Assembly: GCA_951799425.1 (NCBI GenBank) | Contig: OX637406.1 | Span: 26,096,390 to 26,160,389 of the forward strand | From: Ilex aquifolium | Taxonomy: Eukaryota; Streptophyta; Magnoliopsida; Aquifoliales; Aquifoliaceae | DNA length: 64,000 nucleotides | Direction: 5' to 3' | In this document: piece by piece, positions 24,859 through 36,949 of the stretch | How the letters are laid out: every line of letters starts with the position of its first letter | Position numbering within the stretch: position 1 is the first letter of the stretch | The notes under the pieces: generated by a model | What the model was told of the DNA's origin: nothing | The model's database searches: none | What the model saw: only the letters and a program-made list of their open reading frames with translations | Translations under genes and position numbers: made by a program

Positions 24859-25222
24859 AAAACCTTCCGGAAGGTTTTGACTCAACCTTCCGGAAGGTTT
24901 GCTCACTGGAAAAGTTCTTCCGAAAGGTTTTTCTTAACCTTCCGGAAGGTTTTGCCTTCTGGAAATAGATTGAAAAAAAATGAAACGTGTCGGCCTTCCG
25001 GAAGGTGTACTCAAACCTTCCGGAAGGTTTTGCTCACTGGAAAGGTTCTTCCGGAAGGTTTTTCTTCACCTTCCGGAAGGTTTTGCCTTCTGGAAAATAG
25101 ATTGAAAATGAGACGTGTCGACCTTCCGGAAGGTGTACTCCACCTTCCGGAAGGTTTTACCTTCTGGACCACAATTCTGCCTTAACCTTCCGGAAGGTGT
25201 TAGTGACCTTCCGAAAGGTTTT
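24859..25222 (-). repeat. Palindrome array CCTTCCGGAAGG with ~130-bp higher-order unit
   Basis: About ten perfect palindromes and two or three variants. The first is a 20-base perfect palindrome, aaaaccttccggaaggtttt. A unit of about 130 bases, containing the short motif attgaaaatgagacgtgtcg (or a close form), occurs twice (starting near 24886 and 25016). Confidence 0.95.
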
Positions 25223-27280
25223 GCCCAGAATTTCTTCCTTCCTTAGTTTTTCAATTCGAATTCGTTTCAATTTACTTCAAAATCATCCAAAACTTATACA
25301 ATGAAGTTTCTAACATAAAACATTGTTTGTACAAGTTCTATTACAACCCAATACATATATTTACATGTCAATATCAAATTTCCTTAAAATTTTTACAAAC
25401 ATTCAAAACAAAGCCACATCCGGCTTTCTTCGTCCTTGAAGCCCGTATGAGGGTCTTCCACCCATGCATATCCCACACCTGAAAATGTTGTCCCACGAAG
25501 GGTGAGCCACGCTCAATAGGATATCCTCCTACAGAGGCTACTCCCCAACCTAAATGCATATGAAATGCGCACATGCAACGATCAACAAGCATCAACCAAT
25601 CCAACAAGAGTACACACTTCAATGTTAGAAAGCTACCATGCTATGCTATGTCATGCCATGATATGAGATGGAACTCACTCACGCACCTTATCCCGAGTCT
25701 TCCCCGACTCACACAACACAATGCAAAAGCCAATGTGTATGAACCCGTCTATTGACGGAAAAACCCTCCCAATGATCGTTTGAATTAAAAGTTATATCTT
25801 TATAAAATCAAATCATTGTTTGAGGCTACCCATTGAATGGGTGTTTTTATATAACAAAATCTTGTGTCTTCCTGGGCAACGGATTTTGGAATCGCACCGC
25901 CGGCTCCGTGGGCCTATCTACACTTTTTGGACTTGCACCGTCGGAGTGTATGAACCAGTGGTTCCGGGTTTTTCACCCGAGGGAGTGTCTAGCCCTACTT
26001 GCTTTACCCGACACAAGTTTTCCTTATGCAATGCAACCGTGTAACTCAGTCGGATCTTCGATCCCGACTTTCCCGAGTTCACATACCAACCACCAAGATT
26101 TGGTGTTTGATCCACAACACATGCACACACCCACACTCATGCCTATGACCCATGAATGCGATGTCAACTCACCCACACACACTCATGTCTTATAACCATG
26201 AATGTGATGTGCCCATGAGAATGCAATGTAATATACCCTTGCATCTTCTCCACATGTTCAATATGTATGAATGCCATATGAACAACTCAACAATAAATCC
26301 ACATATCCATGGTACTTCATATCATAAGCATATGCATATAAATACCATAATTCAACACTTTGTCAACACCTCGTAAGCATGTGTATATCAACATTTTCCT
26401 TAATCACAATATCCAAGCATGTTATACATAGTTCATGCAAAACATACTTCACATTTTCATCAAAGCATTTACTCAACACCTTCAAAGCATCCAAGATCAT
26501 GTAATCACATAATATACTCAAATTCATCATAAAGCTCCATAAATCATATTAATTGATTTCTACACAATTATACCAAGATATAATTCATTCTACCCATAAC
26601 ATAACCTCATATGTCATAATTTCTCAAGAAATTATCAACAACCATTCCTAAATATCCTTTTCATTTAGGAATTCACTTTACCCAATTTCCCATATCAATT
26701 TTCTACACTTCAAGTTTCTTTACGAAATTTACCCATCAAGTAAATTTATTTACCCATTTCATACCAACCTTGCTTAGCACATTTGGTACCCATTTCCCAC
26801 ACATGAATTGCATTAGTGGTACATTAAACTAGAGAATGTGATTTAAATCATGCTACCCATTCTCAATACCCATTTCACCCAAATAACCACAATAGGCAAG
26901 TGATACATATATATATACACCTACCCATTCCATATAACCTTCCTAGGTTGGAAATAAACCTAAGTAGGAAGAAAATCCTACCTCTTGTAGCGTGTAGAAT
27001 CGCCGTGGGAAGCTCCTAGAACTCAAAGCAAGTTTGAATCCTTCACTTCCAAATTTTCGGCCCTCCAACGTTCGGTGAAAACCTTCGTTTTTGGTACCCA
27101 CGCGTAGCCCTCGACGCGTAGAGCAACTCTTGTTCTTGGCCCGAATCGATTTGAGCGCTAGAACGGAGTAGATCGTAGAGAGAAGGTGGAGTTTTCTCTC
27201 ATTTTCCCTCTCTTCTTTTCTCTCGGCTGAAACCGGCTGAATGGTGAAGGAGAAGTCTGATTTTTCAGACTTTAGGCCCC

Positions 27281-27288
27281 TATTTATA
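27281..27288 (-). promoter_or_regulatory. Putative LTR TATA box
   Basis: On the minus strand it reads TATAAATA, about 390 bases inside the LTR start, matching the place of the motif at 4580. Confidence 0.6.
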
Positions 27289-27677
27289 TTTTTAGGATAC
27301 TTGGCCCATAATTGGCCACATGTCCTATTTAATTTCGGGTCCGTTTTAATCCCGAAACGACTAAATTTCGCTCCGGTTCAAGTTCGAATTATTTTTATTT
27401 CAACTTGCCTCTAATATTTCCCCAAACTTTAAAATTTTATAAAAATTTCGTGCACGGGGTCACCCGAGGCCCGTTCGTCTCGTAAAACGCGAAAAATCCG
27501 ACTATCTCGGAATTCAACGAAATTTGACGTGGTAACTAGATTTCGCGAGACGAATCCAACCGTGGAATCCGTTTCGTCATCCGAGATTTAGAAAAATTCA
27601 GTTTTTCAACTAGTACCGAAGTGGCAATTCACTTATTGCCCTTGTTCGTCAAAGTTTAAATTTTCCGGGGTTTCACA

Positions 27678-27690
27678 TTCTTCCCCCCTT
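27678..27690 (-). other. Polypurine tract of young family A element
   Basis: On the minus strand it reads aaggggggaagaa, identical to the tract at 4176-4188. It is preceded, also as at 4150, by a cggggacgaaattc motif. Confidence 0.9.
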
Positions 27691-27734
27691 AAAAGAATTT
27701 CGTCCCCGAAATTTACACCCTCATGCCCATTCGA

Positions 27735-30278
27735 CTATATGCATAAGTTACAACAATACTGTCTAAATTGTCCCACATGTATCCGTCTCACTCCCGGACT
27801 AAGTTCTAGACGCAACCAAGTCCGTCCGTAAAGGCACCACATATCCCGTGTATACAACCTGCAGAATTCCTCCTGTGTGAGGGTCATCCGCACTGTCAAA
27901 AGGCGTGCCGACTTAGTAAGCCGGTCCACTCTCACTCACACCGCATCATGTCCCCGCGATGTCCGTGGCAAGTGGGTCACAAAACCCATTGTGACATGCT
28001 CCCACTTCCACTCAGCCACCTCCAAGGGCTAGAGCAGCTCTGTTAGTCTCTAGTGCCCAGCCTTCACCTGTCGACATGCGAGACATCTACTGACAAGGTT
28101 TTCAACGTGTCTCTTTATTCTACTCCAATAACACTGGTGATGAAGATTATGGTACATCTTCGTGCCACCTAGACGTACCCGGTCCCTGATAGATAACAAA
28201 TCTGGGTCCTGTTCGTGGGGATCGATCACTCTGCTCAGTAGGGAAGGCATAGTCACCAAGCTCCCTAAAATACCCTGAGTCTGACCCCGATAATACAGCC
28301 CGTACTGTCCCACACTCTCAAGCATCCGCCACTCTCGGTGAGCCACACTAGCCACAACTTCTTGTGACTTCCGGCTAAGTGCATTAGTTACCACATTTGC
28401 CTTACCCGGATGATAATGCAAAGTGAAGTCGTAACCCTCCAAATATTTCATCCACCTGCGTTGCCTCATGTTAAGGTCCCGTTGTGTAGAGATATATCTC
28501 AGACTTTTGTGGTCTGATAAAGCCTCAAACTTCTCACCATATACGTAGTGGCGCCAAGCTTTCAAGGCAAGATAATGGCCGCCAACTCCGTGTCACGTAT
28601 AAGATAATTTTGCTTGTGGTTCTTTAGTTGTCCAGAACCATAAGCCACCGTTCTCGCGGACTACATTAATACCCATCCATGTCCATCCTTAGAAGCATCA
28701 CAGTTCACTGTGTACTTCTGTCCCCTCTCCGGAACTACTAGAATAAGAGGTGCAGTAAGCTTCCTCCATAAATTTGGTCATTAGTACCAAAGCGCCCCAA
28801 GGTGAAGTATTTGGTCTAACGAAGTCCTTGTTAAACAATTCTTGTATTCGGACCTAGAGTTTTCACAACTCTACTGGTTCCATTCTATGCAGAGTCATAG
28901 AAATGGGCGATGTACCGGGATGCAACTCAATGGTAATTTCTACATTCCTATGTGTAGGTAATCCCGGTAGTTCATCCGAAAAATATCCCCATACTCACAG
29001 ACAACCCGAGGTAGACCCAACTCTTGTCTCACCTCGTCCTCCAAGATAAGGCTCGCAAGCCAACCCATCAACCATTCGTGCCAACGGAAACCATACACGA
29101 TTTGGGATAAAGAGTCGTGCTTTTCCCCCTGGAATTTGAAACAAACACCATTCGGTGTGTAAGCAGTGATCCTCTTACGATCACAATCAACGACGACGCG
29201 GTGTGCCGTCAATCAACCCATTCTCAGGATGACATCAACTCGACATGTCCACGACCCTAAGGTCCATAGTGAGTAGAGTCCCGAGATCTCTAACTCACAA
29301 CCGTCATATCTGATCAATGCAGGCCCTAGTCCCTAAGGTGGAATTCACCCCTGAGGACTCTTCTAGGGTTATAATATTTAAAACTGTACCATGCACAAAA
29401 CATGAAAAATAACGGTATTTGACACGATCAAGTCAAATAACACGTGTCCCCATAAATAAGGAATAAGTGATGTACCGTGGGTCGCTGCCTGATTCCCCGA
29501 CTCACTCTATGGTGCAACGTCAAAGACCGTCTCCTGGGTCTCCAATGTTGTCGCTTCAGAGTCTTGTTCCTGGCCTTGGCCCATACCTTGGCTCATCCGG
29601 TCTGATTGCGGAGTCTCCGCACGCGGCGTACTAGGGACTTGTACAACGCCCTGTAGTTGGGACTGATTTCTCTGGTCCATAGTGGAATAGGGAAGAACAA
29701 CACGTGCCTGTGTGAGTCCCACCGACGACTGGGATTGAGAAGTCTCGGAACTCTGTGAGGTTTGCCTCAGGGGGCAATCCTTCCTCCTATGACCCGGTTG
29801 TCGACAATAGAAACATGTCTTCTGGCCTCCTTGAAACGTTCCCTTGAATTTCTTCCCTCCTTGGGACAAAAAAATTTTGGGCTTGATCCCCCTCCTGTGA
29901 TCCCTGCCTCTGAGGACAATCCCTCCTCTTATGCCCCACTTGGCGACAATGATAACATGGCCCCTGCCCCGCTTGGCTGGGAACCCTGAAGTGCCCACTA
30001 CTTTGGGAGGTTTGCCCTTGGCCTTGGCCTTGATAGCCGCGGCCCTGCCCCGATGATTCTTGTGGGCTCGATGTCTTTTGCTTTTTCCATGGCCGTTGAT
30101 GGCCCATGGAACTTAAACTCCTTTGGATGGCTTGAGCCCCTTGGCTCAAATTGGCGCTTGCCTGTGCTAGGTTAGCAGCCATCGTACTCATAGCCTCCGT
30201 ATAGGCTTGTTGGTCCAAAGCCGGTAGTGGTTGGTTGTTCCGTCCACCGCCTAGACGTCCCCTCCCTCTATATGTCAT
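27735..30278 (-). pseudogene. Ty3 gag and pol remnants of young family A element (fossil)
   Basis: Reading leftward, a Gln/Gly-rich gag part with two zinc-knuckle-like motifs lies at about 30280-29500 (CYHCRQVGHKRRDCP and CFYCRQPGHRRKDCP). Protease remnants lie at about 29420-28940, RT/RNase H remnants at about 28900-28380 (HPGKANVV), and integrase remnants at about 28330-27735. The sequence is close to that at 36-4094. It is broken at many places although the flanking LTRs are nearly identical, so the damage predates the last transposition. It is not functional. Confidence 0.9.
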
Positions 30279-30386
30279 CTACACACATGTCAAATAGCAA
30301 TGGAGTACTAACTTAATATCCCAAGGTAGGGATCAAGTTCAAAACATTGAGAATTCTCTCATCGTGTCCCTAGTAGAGCGAGTGTC

Positions 30387-30644
30387 TCACACTAGTAGAC
30401 ATTTAACCCATGAACTATCCCGTTCATCCTTTTCCGAACCCCCAAGGTTATGTTTTCTAAACCTAGTGTTCCTCTTTTCCATATACATTTTACCATGTAT
30501 ATAATTTAAACATAACACATAATCATGTAGCACATAATCATGTAACAAATAAAACACATAACATGAATGCACATGGAATGCAATGGTGTAAACCCATTCC
30601 CCTCAAGCCCTACGTAATCGTATACCTATGCTCTGATACCAAGC
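30387..30644 (-). other. 5' untranslated leader of young element, no gene
   Basis: AT-rich sequence between the primer site and gag, with repeats of acataatcatgtag(c)acat near 30510-30560. No gene seen. Confidence 0.6.
30630..30641 (-). other. Primer binding site (initiator-Met tRNA type)
   Basis: On the minus strand it reads TGGTATCAGAGC, three bases after the 5' LTR end. Confidence 0.95.
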
Positions 30645-33600
30645 TGTGACGCCCCAATTTTCGGGGGTCCTTTATTAACCGTTGACCATCCGTCAACCCG
30701 CAGAAATACTCGTGATAGTCGTATAACCCGACACCACGTCATTCACATGCTTTTAACCGGATTTACCATCCACAAGATCAATTATACCTCAAATTATGTC
30801 CATTTATGTCATAGGAACCAAAGAAGACCAAGCCCAAAAGCATGGCTAAGCATTTTGAAAATTTCAAATTTTTGGAAAACCTTCCGGAAGGTTTTGACTC
30901 AACCTTCCGGAAGGTTTGCTCACTGGAAAAGTTCTTCCGAAAGGTTTTTCTTAACCTTCCGGAAGGTTTTGCCTTCTGGAAATAGATTGAAAAAAAATGA
31001 AACGTGTCGGCCTTCCGGAAGGTGTACTCAAACCTTCCGGAAGGTTTTGCTCACTGGAAAGGTTCTTCCGGAAGGTTTTTCTTCACCTTCCGGAAGGTTT
31101 TGCCTTCTGGAAAATAGATTGAAAATGAGACGTGTCGACCTTCCGGAAGGTGTACTCCACCTTCCGGAAGGTTTTACCTTCTGGACCACAATTCTGCCTT
31201 AACCTTCCGGAAGGTGTTAGTGACCTTCCGAAAGGTTTTGCCCAGAATTTCTTCCTTCCTTAGTTTTTCAATTCGAATTCGTTTCAATTTGCTTCAAAAT
31301 CATCCAAAACTTATACAATGAAGTTTCTAACATAAAACATTGTTTGTACAAGTTCTATTACAACCCAATACATATATTTACATGTCAATATCAAATTTCC
31401 TTAAAATTTTTACAAACATTCAAAACAAAGCCACATCCGGCTTTCTTCGTCCTTGAAGCCCGTATGAGGGTCTTCCACCCATGCATATCCCACACCTGAA
31501 AATGTTGTCCCACGAAGGGTGAGCCACGCTCAATAGGATATCCTCCTACAGAGGCTACTCCCCAACCTAAATGCATATGAAATGCGCACATGCAACGATC
31601 AACAAGCATCAACCAATCCAACAAGAGTACACACTTCAATGTTAGAAAGCTACCATGCTATGCTATGTCATGCCATGATATGAGATGGAACTCACTCACG
31701 CACCTTATCCCGAGTCTTCCCCGACTCACACAACACAATGCAAAAGCCAATGTGTATGAACCCGTCTATTGACGGAAAAACCCTCCCAATGATCGTTTGA
31801 ATTAAAAGTTATATCTTTATAAAATCAAATCATTGTTTGAGGCTACCCATTGAATGGGTGTTTTTATATAACAAAATCTTGTGTCTTCCTGGGCAACGGA
31901 TTTTGGAATCGCACCGCCGGCTCCGTGGGCCTATCTACACTTTTTGGACTTGCACCGTCGGAGTGTATGAACCAGTGGTTCCGGGTTTTTCACCCGAGGG
32001 AGTGTCTAGCCCTACTTGCTTTACCCGACACAAGTTTTCCTTATGCAATGCAACCGTGTAACTCAGTCGGATCTTCGATCCCGACTTTCCCGAGTTCACA
32101 TACCAACCACCAAGATTTGGTGTTTGATCCACAACACATGCACACACCCACACTCATGCCTATGACCCATGAATGCGATGTCAACTCACCCACACACACT
32201 CATGTCTTATAACCATGAATGTGATGTGCCCATGAGAATGCAATGTAATATACCCTTGCATCTTCTCCACATGTTCAATATGTATGAATGCCATATGAAC
32301 AACTCAACAATAAATCCACATATCCATGGTACTTCATATCATAAGCATATGCATATAAATACCATAATTCAACACTTTGTCAACACCTCGTAAGCATGTG
32401 TATATCAACATTTTCCTTAATCACAATATCCAAGCATGTTATACATAGTTCATGCAAAACATACTTCACATTTTCATCAAAGCATTTACTCAACACCTTC
32501 AAAGCATCCAAGATCATGTAATCACATAATATACTCAAATTCATCATAAAGCTCCATAAATCATATTAATTGATTTCTACACAATTATACCAAGATATAA
32601 TTCATTCTACCCATAACATAACCTCATATGTCATAATTTCTCAAGAAATTATCAACAACCATTCCTAAATATCCTTTTCATTTAGGAATTCACTTTACCC
32701 AATTTCCCATATCAATTTTCTACACTTCAAGTTTCTTTACGAAATTTACCCATCAAGTAAATTTATTTACCCATTTCATACCAACCTTGCTTAGCACATT
32801 TGGTACCCATTTCCCACACATGAATTGCATTAGTGGTACATTAAACTAGAGAATGTGATTTAAATCATGCTACCCATTCTCAATACCCATTTCACCCAAA
32901 TAACCACAATAGGCAAGTGATACATATATATATACACCTACCCATTCCATATAACCTTCCTAGGTTGGAAATAAACCTAAGTAGGAAGAAAATCCTACCT
33001 CTTGTAGCGTGTAGAATCGCCGTGGGAAGCTCCTAGAACTCAAAGCAAGTTTGAATCCTTCACTTCCAAATTTTCGGCCCTCCAACGTTCGGTGAAAACC
33101 TTCGTTTTTGGTACCCACGCGTAGCCCTCGACGCGTAGAGCAACTCTTGTTCTTGGCCCGAATCGATTTGAGCGCTAGAACGGAGTAGATCGTAGAGAGA
33201 AGGTGGAGTTTTCTCTCATTTTCCCTCTCTTCTTTTCTCTCGGCTGAAACCGGCTGAATGGTGAAGGAGAAGTCTGATTTTTCAGACTTTAGGCCCCTAT
33301 TTATATTTTTAGGATACTTGGCCCACAATTGGCCACATGTCCTATTTAATTTCGGGTCCGTTTTAATCCCGAAACGACTAAATTTCGCTCCGGTTCAAGT
33401 TCGAATTATTTTTATTTCAACTTGCCTCTAATATTTCCCCAAACTTTAAAATTTTATAAAAATTTCGTGCACGGGGTCACCCGAGGCCCGTTCGTCTCGT
33501 AAAACGCGAAAAATCCGACTATCTCGGAATTCAACGAAATTTGACGTGGTAACTAGATTTCGCGAGACGAATCCAACCGTGGAATCCGTTTCGTCATCCG

Positions 33601-33694
33601 AGATTTAGAAAAATTCAGTTTTTCAACTAGTACCGAAGTGGCAATTCACTTATTGCCCTTGTTCGTCAAAGTTTAAATTTTCCGGGGTTTCACA
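30645..33694 (-). repeat. 5' LTR of young family A element
   Basis: 3050 bp, almost identical to 24628-27677 (constant offset 6017). It carries the same array at 30876-31239, conserved block, leader block near 32992-33207 and TATA box. It is followed by the CTTAC duplication. Confidence 0.96.
30876..31239 (-). repeat. Palindrome array CCTTCCGGAAGG (second LTR copy)
   Basis: Same as the array at 24859-25222, copied by reverse transcription. Confidence 0.95.
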
Positions 33695-34028
33695 CTTACC
33701 CTACGTTGTTTCCCAATTTTCATATTTGTTGGAGGCGAAAAAGCCTACGAATATTTGAATTGTCAGTTTTTTTTAAACAGTTTATGAATGTGTGTAAAGC
33801 ATGTAAACGAAATAAGTGTAACTCTGATGTACTAGAAATGTAACATGGTGTAGTCTGAAATTGTATGATAAACGTATCTGAAGCATTTAGCTTAAACTGC
33901 TAGGATTGTTTAAGGTTCTTTTGTATGGGTTGGTCTACTATGATACGCTATATACATTAACACTATTGAATGCTTCTGTGGTTGAGAAAACATACGTTGC
34001 ATGTTTGAAGGTGATCCAGGGTGTGACA
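33695..34028 (+). repeat. 5' LTR (right piece) of the interrupted Ty3 element
   Basis: It begins with the CTTAC duplication and ends GGGTGTGACA, followed by a primer site. It continues the LTR that starts near 23290. Confidence 0.65.
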
Positions 34029-34032
34029 AAGT

Positions 34033-34044
34033 TGGTATCAGAGC
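34033..34044 (+). other. Primer binding site (initiator-Met type)
   Basis: TGGTATCAGAGC, four bases after the LTR end at 34028. Confidence 0.85.
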
Positions 34045-34760
34045 TTACTCACTTATTTGGAGACTAAATCATTTAATACCTATGAAGCCTATTAACGCTC
34101 TGAATATTATGAAAATGGATCAGGGTGTTACAATTGGTGTCAGAGCAATGGTTTAGGTCTTACATGGGTCATTATTGCATTTGCTTTTTTATTACTTATT
34201 GACTAACCTTGATTTTATAGGAAATGGCTTGCTGGGATGTATTCATGGATATTCAGGATTGGGGTTTTGTGCAGGTGATTTAGACCTATGAGGATACAGT
34301 AGACACTACAACTAGATAGCAAAAGGTGTTGGTTCACCATCGACTGACTGGATTAATTAGGACAGGAAAACTACTCTTAGTGCAGAGAGAAATGTAAGGT
34401 CCTACCAGATGATGCTTTAGGAGCTGACACGACAACAAGCTGGCCAATGGCCACCTATTTGGGCAGGTTTGCCAAGGCAGACTGGGGAAAATAGGTCATT
34501 GTGAATTCATAGGGGTTTTGTGGTGGAGACAAGAATGATAACTGTGCTGAGGAACCTGAGGAGAACTCCGAGGAGTAAGATAGAGAGTTAATCTAATGAG
34601 TGACTTATATATAGTGCATATAATGGGTGTACTCATGTGTATATGCATAAGGGTACTGTTTTGGTGTGGATGTCAAATTCTTTTAGTGTGTGTATAGAAA
34701 TTTGACCTAGGACAAAGTGTTAATTTGTTTTGATATCTATGAATATTACATAGTTGTGTT
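34045..34760 (+). mobile_element. Degraded internal region of unclassified LTR element
   Basis: The region follows the primer site. A second LTR-end-like GGGTGTTACA with TGGTGTCAGAGC occurs at 34123-34146. No gag or pol domain is recognisable. The stretch from 34225 onward might be a decayed gag start, but I cannot support it. Confidence 0.4.
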
Positions 34761-35990
34761 ACATAGCATGTTTAGTAAATTTATTAGTCTATTAACCCTA
34801 AAAGGTAGAATTAGGGTTTACCTTTGATGACCAGATCCACACGAATGAAGACAGATGTAGATCAACTAGTCGACTCAATGGACCTCACGATCTTCCATCG
34901 TATGTCCTTCCATGCCAAAATTCGAATGCAGTGTGGGTTACAATCCTCCGAATTCTTTCTCTCTCTCTCTACCTCTTCAAAACATGATTGTAAATTATGT
35001 GGTAGAGACAACCAAGGAGTGTGTTTATTTATAGGCTATACTAGAGACCTTAAGGAGAAAAAAGGGTCGGTCTTCCAATGGGCCTAGGAATCCTATGTCC
35101 AGCCCAGAACAAACGTCTTATGGTTTATTAATAATAAGTTAGTCCACTAAAAACTTATTATTGATCTCTTAGGGCTTATTTCAAAATTATATTTCGAGCA
35201 CCTCGTTATTATATGCTTAATAATCTCTCCATATTTAATATTACAGATGTTCGTCAATTAATTAAATTATTGACAGTTATATTTAATTGACTTCTTTTTT
35301 ATCCTTGAGGTCTTTCCACTCAACTTACTTGTCATGTCAGATAATTAAATCAACTTTCAGGTTTTGACATGGACAAAACTTAGGAACTTCCTTAAGATAC
35401 ATCATCAACCCATTTAAATACCGAGACGTGGTTTCCTTTAATAATTAATTTCCACCATACAAACAATGTCATCTCCCAAATTACCAAGTTTATTGACTCA
35501 AAATATGAATCTCACTCTTTGATGAATTAAAGTAACAATCATTATATGCACGTGTCAATTAAATATCTTAGGATTAAGAGTTTAAGCAATCATAATAAAT
35601 ATGAAGTATTTATTTTCTTATTTAGTCAGTAAAAAGAAAATAAACTCAATAATGGTCATGTCCAATACACAAAGTGTACTAGTGCAACAATCCAAGACAT
35701 TAGATAGTCTCCTATAACCAAGATAGACTATACTATAAATTGCACTAAAATCCTACTAATGGCATGTCCAATTCCATCTAAGACTATGAACATTTATTTA
35801 CATCATAGAAGAATCCGATAATTTGATCTTCTGTGTATAAGCCGAACTCTACACACTAGATTGATTATCTACAATGTAAAATAAGAAACACACATGCATA
35901 TTATATATTTAATATAATGCAAATATTTTACCCATATAGATTCTCAATAGGAAATGAAGAACTGTTATTAAATAATAAACTGAATTTCAC
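34760..35990 (-). repeat. Possible solo LTR, inverted, class uncertain
   Basis: On the minus strand there is a good TATAAATA at 35026-35033, followed by a leader with a CT/AG microsatellite (34955-34972). The long AT-rich upstream part resembles a Ty1/copia LTR. Ends and duplications could not be fixed. The 87-codon frame at 34824 lies over the putative leader and is not supported as a gene. Confidence 0.35.
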
Positions 35991-35999
35991 TACAAAAAA

Positions 36000-36730
36000 T
36001 AAGCTTTTAGTATATAAGTCTATCAAATCTAATGTCTATTTTTTGCATTTGATCGCTATATTGTTATTTGAATGGTTTAATGATGGTTGAGTTTGATGGA
36101 TTTCAATGATAATTAAAGACATGTCATAGTGGGACAATCTATCTGAACTTCGCAGGGCCTTAGGTGAAGAGGAATATGCAAGGAAGGATGAGGATTAGAC
36201 TTAATAGTGAAGCTTTGTGGAGGGCGGTACGAGCAACTAGAGGTGGCCCAAAACTATAGGATGTTAAATCCTGTGTAGCAACGAAGGATAATACATCAAT
36301 TTGGACACAGAATTAGAAATGAACCATCAAGCAATTGAGATTGAAAGGGAACGGGTGGTTCCTGGAGATCCGGTGGTGGTAGGGCAACAGGTACACAATA
36401 ATCAAAATGGTTGGATTCAAGTAGATATAGCGGAACTAGTGGCTGAGCCAGAAGTGGATTCAGATGCGTCTACCATTACATATGTGGGGGATTGAGGGGT
36501 GAAAAGTGTACTTGTGTGAACTAAAGGTGTAGGTCATATACAGAGGGTGTTTTAGAATGTATATGTGTAGAAATCTACATGGGTGTTTTGGGCTGCGGTG
36601 TTTGAAAATGGATTCTCACACTTAATTTACATATTATTGTGTGACAAGGTAATTGTAGTGGATTTAGGTTAAAATTGGTGGCCATCCGAGCTTAAATTTT
36701 AATTAACCTATTCCCCCCCCCCCCTCTAGT
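36000..36730. other. Unassigned stretch, no supported gene
   Basis: A short frame at 36301-36495 is acidic (IERERVVPGDPVVVGQQ...) and could be a scrap of a retroelement or gene, but nothing identifies it. A run of twelve C lies at 36713-36724. Confidence 0.4.
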
Positions 36731-36949
36731 TAGTGTCGTGCGATTCCTCGTGTGTAATCGAGTGGAAAGATCCTACACGTGAAGTATTGTATTTTCTCCA
36801 CAAATGATTAACCTATAAGGGAGGAGGAGGATGTGGGGAGGAAGAAGATACATAGTCTGGCACAATAAGGAGCAAGAGCTCCCCCTAACTGGGAAAGAGT
36901 AAATCTCAGGAAAGTGTATCACCTGACACAAAAAAGAAGGAAGATAACT

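Larger units (their letters stand above)
24628..27677 (-). repeat. 3' LTR of young family A element
   Basis: Reading the plus strand it opens TGTGACGCC and closes GGGGTTTCACA. It holds the palindrome array 24859-25222, the conserved block gtgagccacgctcaatagg near 25502, the leader block near 26975-27190 and an inverted TATAAATA at 27281-27288. It is practically identical to 30645-33694. Open frames within it (such as 24730-25185) are by-products of the array. Confidence 0.96.
24628..33694 (-). mobile_element. Ty3/gypsy chromovirus, Tekay-like (family A), whole outline, internally broken, young
   Basis: This is a 9067-bp element on the minus strand: 5' LTR 30645-33694, primer site 30630-30641, gag and pol remnants about 30280 down to 27735, polypurine tract 27678-27690, 3' LTR 24628-27677, with CTTAC duplications at both ends. 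The LTRs are both 3050 bp and I count only about five differences (about 0.16%), so insertion is recent, in the order of 0.1 million years. The interior is short for the clade (2967 bp) and broken at many places, so it must have moved with proteins made by another copy. Confidence 0.95.

Noticed and set aside
24730-25185. 151-codon open frame with repeated LPEGF / TFRKV phrases, duplicated at 30747-31202
   Set aside because: It is the translation of the palindrome array inside the LTRs; the duplicate exists because the LTRs are identical. No conserved domain or start context.
34824-35087. 87-codon frame as a small gene
   Set aside because: It lies over an inverted LTR-like promoter and leader, and has no recognisable domain.
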